Part shown: positions 1 through 5,589 of the stretch, piece by piece | How positions within the stretch are numbered: the stretch's first letter is position 1 | Layout of the letters: each line of letters opens with the position of its first letter | Source: Thermoleophilaceae bacterium | GTDB lineage: Bacteria; Actinomycetota; Thermoleophilia; Solirubrobacterales; Thermoleophilaceae | Length of the DNA stretch: 5,589 nucleotides | Direction of reading: 5' to 3' | NCBI GenBank assembly: GCA_013696905.1 | Contig: JACCXP010000175.1 | Location: 1 to 5,589 of the forward strand | The notes under the pieces: generated by a model | What the model saw: the letters and a program-made list of their open reading frames with translations, nothing else | Databases searched by the model: none | Told to the model about the DNA's origin: nothing | Translations under genes and position numbers: made by a program

Positions 1-1407
1 AAGGAGCACGTCGTCACGCACCCCGACGCGATGAAGACCTACGAGTCCGACGGCCTGCTGCACTTCCACGTGAGCCCCGGGGCGGTCGTGCTGCCAGGCA
101 CGGCGGCGGAGGTCTCACAGATCGTCCAGGCCTGCCACTCCGAGGGCATCCCATTCGTCGCCCGCGGCTCGGGCTCTGGCCTCTCGGGCGGCGCGCTGCC
201 CGTCGAGGGCGGAGTCCTGATCGTCCTCTCGCGCATGCGGCGGATCCTCGAGGTCGACCTCGAGAACCAGCGCGTGGTCGTCGAGCCCGGCGTGACCAAC
301 ACCGAGGTCGGCAAGGCGGTCGCGCCGAGCCACTACTACCCGCCCGACCCCTCGAGCCAGATCGTCTGCTCGATCGGCGGCAACGTCGCGGAGAACTCAG
401 GTGGCGCCCACTGCTTCAAGTACGGCTTCACGACCAACTACGTCAGCGGCCTCGAGCTCGTGCTCTCCGACGGCCAGATCGTGCAGGTCGGCGGCAAGGA
501 GCTCGACCAGCCGGGCTACGACCTGCTCGGGGCCTTCGTCGGCTCCGAGGGCACGCTCGGGATCGCCACCAAGGTGTGGCTGCGGATCATTCCCGCGCCC
601 GAGACCCAGCGCACGCTCGTCGCCTTCTTCGACGGCACCGACGACGCCGGCCAGACCGTGTCGGACATCGTCTCCGCCGGCGTCGTGCCCGGGGCGATCG
701 AGATGATGGACAACCTCACGATCCAGGCCTGTGAGCAGGCAACCCACGTCGGCTATCCGACCGACGCCGGCGCCGCCCTCACGGTCGAGCTCGACGGCTC
801 CGAGAAGGAGGTCGAGGCTCGCTTCGACGACATCTCGACGATCTGCGAGCGAAACGGCGCCGGCGAGATCCGCGTGGCCAAGGACGCGGCCGAGCGCGAG
901 CTGATGTGGAAGGCGCGCAAGGCCGCCTTCGCGGCGATGGGTCGCGTGGCGCCGAACTACTTCGTCCAGGACGGGGTGATCCCCCGCACGCAGCTCGCGC
1001 CCGTGCTGACGCGGATCGCCGAGATGGCCGACGAGGCCGGGCTGCGGGTCGCGAACGTCTTCCACGCCGGCGACGGCAACCTGCACCCGCTGATCGCCTA
1101 CGACTCGGCGACGCCGGGCGACGTGGAGCGCGCCGAGGAGCTCTCGACCAAGATCCTCGACGCGTGCCTCGACGCCGGCGGCTCGATCACCGGCGAGCAT
1201 GGCGTCGGGGTCGACAAGAAGAAGCACATGCCGAAGCAGTTCGAGGAGGCCGACCTCGCGGCCTTCCAGCGCCTGCGCTGCGCCTTCGACCCGGAGGGGC
1301 TCGCCAATCCGGGCAAGCTGATGCCGACGCCGCGCCTCTGCGGCGAGGTGCCGGGCGAGTACCGCCAGCATCCGCTCGAGGCGGCCGGCCTGGCCGAGCG
1401 CTTCTAG
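1..1407 (+). CDS. glcD: Glycolate dehydrogenase (glycolate oxidase) FAD subunit GlcD, 5' partial
   Basis: Large flavin subunit of the GlcDEF complex, which oxidises glycolate to glyoxylate (enzymes of this group often also accept D-lactate). The frame is open from base 1. The first ATG is at 31, but the ten codons before it continue in frame and the YESDGL stretch just after it aligns with about residue 43 of remembered E. coli GlcD, so the true start lies roughly 40 codons upstream of the window. Seen in order: an FAD-binding type 4 (PCMH) domain with RGSGSGLSGG (163-192), PDPSSQ and SIGGNVAENSGG (about 343-405) and GSEGTLGIATKVWLR (541-585); then an FAD-linked oxidase C-terminal domain with EMMDN (about 700-714), FHAGDGNLHPL (about 1060-1092, probable metal or substrate histidines), GEHGVG (about 1192-1209) and FDPEGLANPGKLMP near the end. 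The C terminus ends in ERF, as in E. coli GlcD. The stop is TAG at 1405-1407, 2 bases before glcE. The adjacent glcE and glcF exclude a stand-alone D-lactate dehydrogenase as the simplest reading. Subunit identity is near certain; substrate preference is inferred. Confidence 0.95.
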   Translation, partial: KEHVVTHPDAMKTYESDGLLHFHVSPGAVVLPGTAAEVSQIVQACHSEGIPFVARGSGSGLSGGALPVEGGVLIVLSRMRRILEVDLENQRVVVEPGVTNTEVGKAVAPSHYYPPDPSSQIVCSIGGNVAENSGGAHCFKYGFTTNYVSGLELVLSDGQIVQVGGKELDQPGYDLLGAFVGSEGTLGIATKVWLRIIPAPETQRTLVAFFDGTDDAGQTVSDIVSAGVVPGAIEMMDNLTIQACEQATHVGYPTDAGAALTVELDGSEKEVEARFDDISTICERNGAGEIRVAKDAAERELMWKARKAAFAAMGRVAPNYFVQDGVIPRTQLAPVLTRIAEMADEAGLRVANVFHAGDGNLHPLIAYDSATPGDVERAEELSTKILDACLDAGGSITGEHGVGVDKKKHMPKQFEEADLAAFQRLRCAFDPEGLANPGKLMPTPRLCGEVPGEYRQHPLEAAGLAERF

Positions 1408-1409
1408 CG

Positions 1410-2576
1410 ATGGCCACGGCGAGCGCCCAGCGCGAGGCCCCGACGAGCCAGGCCGAGGCGGCCGAGATCATGCGCAGAGCCGGCGAGGCGGGCTCGCGCG
1501 TGCGCCCGGTCGGCGGCGCCACCAAGCTCGCCTGGGGGCGGGCCACAGCGGAGCCGGACGTCGAGCTCGCGACCTCCGGGCTGCGGCGGGTGATCGAGTA
1601 CAACGAGGGCGACCTGACGGTGATCGTCGAGCCCGGGATGCCGCTCGCCGAGGCGCAGGCCGAGTTCGAGCGCAACGGGCAGATGCTGGCGCTCGACCCG
1701 CCGCTCGGGGAGGACACCGGCGCCACCATCGGCGGCGTGATCGCGACCGGCGACTCGGGGCCGCTGCGCCACCGCTACAACGCCGCGCGCGACCTGATAA
1801 TCGGCATCCGTGTGGCGCTCTCCGACGGGTCGGTCGCGAACGCCGGCGGCAAGGTGATCAAGAACGTCGCGGGCTACGACCTCGCCAAGCTGTTCACCGG
1901 GTCGTTCGGCACGCTCGGGCTGATCGTCGAGGTCTCGATGCGCCTGCACCCGCGACCCGAGCACACCGCGACGCTCGTCGGCGCCACGAGCGATCCCGAC
2001 CAGCTCGCCCGGGCGGCGTCTGCGATCGCGCACGCGCGCATCGAGCTGACCTCGCTCGACGTGGGCTGGCACAAGGGCGACGGGCGCCTGCTCGCGCGCT
2101 TCGGCGGCGCAGCGGCCGGAGAGCTCGCGAGCGAGGTGCGAGAGGGGTTCGAGCAGACCGGGCTCGACGTGTCGCTCGAGGAGGACGACGCCGCGGTATG
2201 GGGCGACCAGCGCCTCGGACAGCGCTCGGTGACGGGAACGGTGGTGAAGGTCTCCGCACTCCAGGGCGACCTGCCGCGCGTCCTCGCAGCCGCCGAGCGA
2301 CAGCGAGCGGCGGTGGTCGGCCGCGTGGCGGCGGGCCTCTCCTGGCTGAAGCTCGAGGACCGCTCGCCGACCGACGCCGCGGCCGCCGTCGGCGAGATCC
2401 GGCGCGAGCTCGCCCCGCTCTCCGGCGTAGTCCTCGACGCGCCGCGCGAGCTGCGCGAGAGCCTCGATCCGTGGGGCGTCGAGCCCGACGCACAGCTCGC
2501 GCTGATGCGCCGCGTCAAGCAGCGCTTCGACCCGCAGGGGATCTGCAACCCTGGCGTCTTCGTGGGAGGGATCTGA
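1410..2576 (+). CDS. glcE: Glycolate dehydrogenase FAD-binding subunit GlcE
   Basis: Second, smaller flavin-fold subunit of glycolate dehydrogenase, needed with GlcD and GlcF for activity in E. coli. It has 388 residues, against about 350 in E. coli. The ATG at 1410 is chosen because it lies 2 bases after the glcD stop and the GlcE-like sequence begins right after it; the frame is open further upstream, but only as an overlap with glcD. Seen: the N-terminal half of an FAD-binding type 4 domain with RPVGGATKLAWG (residues 32-43), the EYNEGDLTVIVEPGM segment (63-77), LDPPLGEDTGATIGGVIATGDSGPLR (95-120, where FAD phosphates bind in this fold), GGKVIKNVAGYDLAKLFTGS (146-165) and GTLGLIVEVSMRLHP (167-181). 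The C-terminal part is alanine-rich and less conserved, ending with the family-typical VKQRFDPQGICNPG (369-382) and VGGI. No good Shine-Dalgarno precedes the start, so translation probably depends on ribosomes finishing glcD. The TGA stop overlaps the glcF ATG by one base. Confidence 0.93.
   Translation: MATASAQREAPTSQAEAAEIMRRAGEAGSRVRPVGGATKLAWGRATAEPDVELATSGLRRVIEYNEGDLTVIVEPGMPLAEAQAEFERNGQMLALDPPLGEDTGATIGGVIATGDSGPLRHRYNAARDLIIGIRVALSDGSVANAGGKVIKNVAGYDLAKLFTGSFGTLGLIVEVSMRLHPRPEHTATLVGATSDPDQLARAASAIAHARIELTSLDVGWHKGDGRLLARFGGAAAGELASEVREGFEQTGLDVSLEEDDAAVWGDQRLGQRSVTGTVVKVSALQGDLPRVLAAAERQRAAVVGRVAAGLSWLKLEDRSPTDAAAAVGEIRRELAPLSGVVLDAPRELRESLDPWGVEPDAQLALMRRVKQRFDPQGICNPGVFVGGI
2564..2570 (+). 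promoter_or_regulatory. Ribosome binding site of glcF, inside the end of glcE
   Basis: GGGAGGG lies within the last codons of glcE, with its GGAGG core at 2565-2569, six bases before the ATG at 2576. It fixes the glcF start at the TGATG junction and indicates coupled but independently primed translation. Confidence 0.75.
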
Positions 2577-3964
2577 TGGCGACCGAGCAGACCTTCGAGG
2601 GCATGGGCGCGGCCGGCCCTCCCGATCCAGGCGGGGGGAACGAGCTCAGGCCCGGGCGCGGGGCCTACGACGAGATCCGCCCACCGCCGATCGAGCTGAT
2701 CGACGACTGCGTCCACTGCGGCTTCTGCCTTCCCACCTGCCCGACCTACACGCTCTGGAACGAGGAGATGGACTCGCCGCGGGGGCGGATCGTGATCATG
2801 AAGTCGGGGCACGAGGAGGGCAAGGAGCTGACGGCCACGATGGTCAAGCACGTCGACCAGTGCCTCGGCTGCATGGCCTGTGTGACCGCCTGTCCCTCGG
2901 GGGTCCAGTACGACAAGCTGCTGATCGACACGCGTGCGCAGATCGAGCGCAACTACCCGCGCTCGATGCAGGAGAGGGCGGTCCGCCGGCTGCTGTTCGA
3001 GACTTTTCCACACCCTGGGCGGATCCGCGCGTTGGCACCTGGGCTGCGCCTCTACAAGCGCCTGGGGCTCGACCGCGTCGTCGAGCGAAGCGGCATGCTG
3101 AGCATGTTCCCCCGCCTGAAGATGCTCGAGCAGCTGGCTCCAGACGTCGCGCTCAGGGACTCCTTCAAGCGCCTTCCCGCCCACGTGCCGGCGCGCGACG
3201 GCAATCCACGCGCGCGCATCGGCGTGCTCCAGGGCTGCGTGCAGCGCGTCTACTTCGGCGACGTCAACGTCGCCACCGCGCGCGTGTTGCACGCTGAGGG
3301 CTTCGAGCTCGAGATCCCCTCGGCGCCACGCTGCTGCGGCTCGCTGATGCAGCACACGGGCTTCGACGAGCCGGCGATCGAGCTCGCCAAGGAGACGATC
3401 GTGGCCTTCGAGGGCTGCGACCTCGTCGCGGTCAACGCCGCCGGCTGCGGCTCGGGCATGAAGGACTACCCGCACATCTTCCGCGACGACCCCGAATGGT
3501 CGGAGCGCGCGCAGGCGTTCGCCGCCAAGGTGCGCGACGTGAGTGAGCTGCTGACGGAGTTCGAGCCGATCGCGAAGCGCCACCCCGTCAACATGAGGCT
3601 CGCCTACCACGACGCCTGTCACCTGGCACACGCGCAGCAGGTGCGCAGCCAGCCGCGCAAGCTGCTCGGCGACATCCCTGGGCTCGAGGTGCTCGAGCCG
3701 GCGGAATGGGAGATCTGCTGCGGCTCGGCCGGCGTCTACAACATCATCAATCCTGAGCCGGCGGCGGAGCTCGGCCGGCGCAAGGCCGCGAACCTGCTCG
3801 CCACGAACGCCGAGGCGATCGCCGCGGCCAACCCGGGCTGCACGCTGCAGATCTCGGCGACGCTCGAGGAGATGGGGCGGCCGCTGCCGACCTTCCATCC
3901 GATCGAGCTGCTCGACATGTCGATCTCGGGGGGCGCGAGCGACCCGCTCGGCCTCGCGCGCTAG
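2576..3964 (+). CDS. glcF: Glycolate dehydrogenase iron-sulfur subunit GlcF
   Basis: Electron-transfer subunit of the GlcDEF complex, carrying electrons from the flavin subunits, probably to membrane quinone (the acceptor is not visible in sequence). It has 462 residues. Seen: two 4Fe-4S ferredoxin motifs, C45-C48-C51-C55-P (CVHCGFCLPTCP) and C96-C99-C102-C106-P (CLGCMACVTACP), the second followed by QYDKL. Two cysteine-rich CCG domains follow. The first has GC at 220-221, CCG at 253-255 and GCGSG at 290-294. The second has YHDAC with C348, CCGSAG at 381-386 and NPGC with C422. These domains in GlcF/HdrB-type proteins are thought to bind Fe-S centres and interact with partners. No membrane segment or signal peptide is visible, so it is probably a cytoplasmic, peripherally attached protein. 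The N terminus is a Gly/Pro-rich stretch of about 44 residues before the first cysteine, about 20 longer than E. coli GlcF as I remember it. The start at 2576 is supported by the GGGAGGG site and the one-base overlap with glcE. LutA-type lactate subunits are an alternative family, but two ferredoxin motifs plus glcD and glcE beside it favour GlcF. Confidence 0.95.
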   Translation: MATEQTFEGMGAAGPPDPGGGNELRPGRGAYDEIRPPPIELIDDCVHCGFCLPTCPTYTLWNEEMDSPRGRIVIMKSGHEEGKELTATMVKHVDQCLGCMACVTACPSGVQYDKLLIDTRAQIERNYPRSMQERAVRRLLFETFPHPGRIRALAPGLRLYKRLGLDRVVERSGMLSMFPRLKMLEQLAPDVALRDSFKRLPAHVPARDGNPRARIGVLQGCVQRVYFGDVNVATARVLHAEGFELEIPSAPRCCGSLMQHTGFDEPAIELAKETIVAFEGCDLVAVNAAGCGSGMKDYPHIFRDDPEWSERAQAFAAKVRDVSELLTEFEPIAKRHPVNMRLAYHDACHLAHAQQVRSQPRKLLGDIPGLEVLEPAEWEICCGSAGVYNIINPEPAAELGRRKAANLLATNAEAIAAANPGCTLQISATLEEMGRPLPTFHPIELLDMSISGGASDPLGLAR

Positions 3965-3998
3965 CTCCTTACCACTAGCATCAGCAATCCAGCTAGCG
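3959..3998 (+). repeat. 8-bp inverted repeat of GCTAGC palindromes spanning the glcF stop and the glcF-aceB gap
   Basis: CGCTAGCT at 3959-3966 is perfectly complementary to AGCTAGCG at 3991-3998, with 24 bases between. Each arm itself contains the palindrome GCTAGC (3960-3965 and 3992-3997), centred 32 bases apart, close to three helical turns. A third CTAGC lies between them at 3975-3979. The left arm overlaps the TAG stop of glcF. The downstream side has no T-run, so it is not an intrinsic terminator. It could be a paired operator site, an mRNA hairpin protecting or separating the glcDEF and aceB parts of the transcript, or chance. The sequence structure is certain; any function is inference. 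Confidence 0.4.
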
Positions 3999-4001
3999 GT
4001 C

Positions 4002-4008
4002 GGGGAGG
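4002..4008 (+). promoter_or_regulatory. Strong ribosome binding site of aceB
   Basis: GGGGAGG, with its GGAGG core at 4004-4008, sits seven bases before the ATG at 4016. An in-frame TGA at 4013-4015 directly precedes that ATG, so the start cannot lie upstream. This gives aceB its own efficient initiation, independent of glcF translation. The 51-base gap (3965-4015) is less GC-rich (about 57%) than the flanking genes, but I see no convincing -35/-10 promoter in it. Confidence 0.8.
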
Positions 4009-4015
4009 CTACTGA

Positions 4016-5589
<1,574 letters not shown>

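Noticed and set aside
31..33. ATG at 31 as the true start of glcD
   Set aside because: The frame stays open to base 1 and the protein would lack about 40 residues present in the family, so the gene is cut by the window edge rather than starting here.
906..1409. Upstream extension of the glcE frame into glcD
   Set aside because: The translation before 1410 is an Arg/Ala/Gly-rich out-of-frame reading of glcD with no GlcE similarity; GlcE-like sequence begins after the ATG at 1410.
397..2072. Further minus-strand open frames opposite glcD and glcE (about 324 and 222 codons)
   Set aside because: Same cause: stop-poor antisense frames in high-GC coding DNA, with no motif and no supporting ribosome binding site.
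2198..2575. Upstream extension of the glcF frame into glcE
   Set aside because: It is an out-of-frame, Arg-rich reading of glcE. The ATG at 2576 has a good ribosome binding site and fits the family.
3965..4015. Intrinsic terminator or promoter in the glcF-aceB gap
   Set aside because: The inverted repeat has no following T-run, and no -35/-10 pair with sensible spacing could be identified.

Overview
This window is a compact, high-GC block (roughly two thirds or more G+C by eye, with G or C at most third codon positions) carrying four genes, all on the + strand. They form a glycolate-to-malate catabolic cluster: glcD (5' end cut off by the window), glcE, glcF and a class A malate synthase, aceB (3' end cut off by the window). 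The base composition, codon use and protein style suggest a high-GC Gram-positive bacterium. A deep-branching actinobacterium such as the Thermoleophilia is my best guess, but that is an impression from sequence style and not a demonstrated assignment.

Layout: 1-1407 encodes the large FAD subunit GlcD; the frame is open to base 1, and comparison with remembered E. coli GlcD implies about 40 N-terminal residues lie upstream. After 2 bases, 1410-2576 encodes GlcE, a second, smaller FAD-fold subunit. Its stop overlaps the start of glcF by one base (TGATG), and 2576-3964 encodes GlcF, the iron-sulfur subunit with two 4Fe-4S ferredoxin clusters and two CCG domains. A 51-base gap (3965-4015) holds no gene, but contains CTAGC-containing repeats and a strong Shine-Dalgarno sequence. 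4016-5589 encodes malate synthase A, probably lacking only about its last ten residues.

How the genes work together: GlcD, GlcE and GlcF form glycolate dehydrogenase (glycolate oxidase), which oxidises glycolate to glyoxylate and passes electrons through flavin and Fe-S centres, probably to the quinone pool. Malate synthase condenses the glyoxylate with acetyl-CoA to give malate, which enters the TCA cycle. The logic matches the E. coli glc operon, except that E. coli places the G-type enzyme (glcB) there, whereas this window has the A-type.

No RNA genes, mobile elements, CRISPR arrays or terminators were seen. Long open frames on the minus strand, including one of nearly 1200 codons, are antisense shadows of these high-GC genes. 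I see no new biological system here; the most interesting item is the small repeat structure between glcF and aceB.
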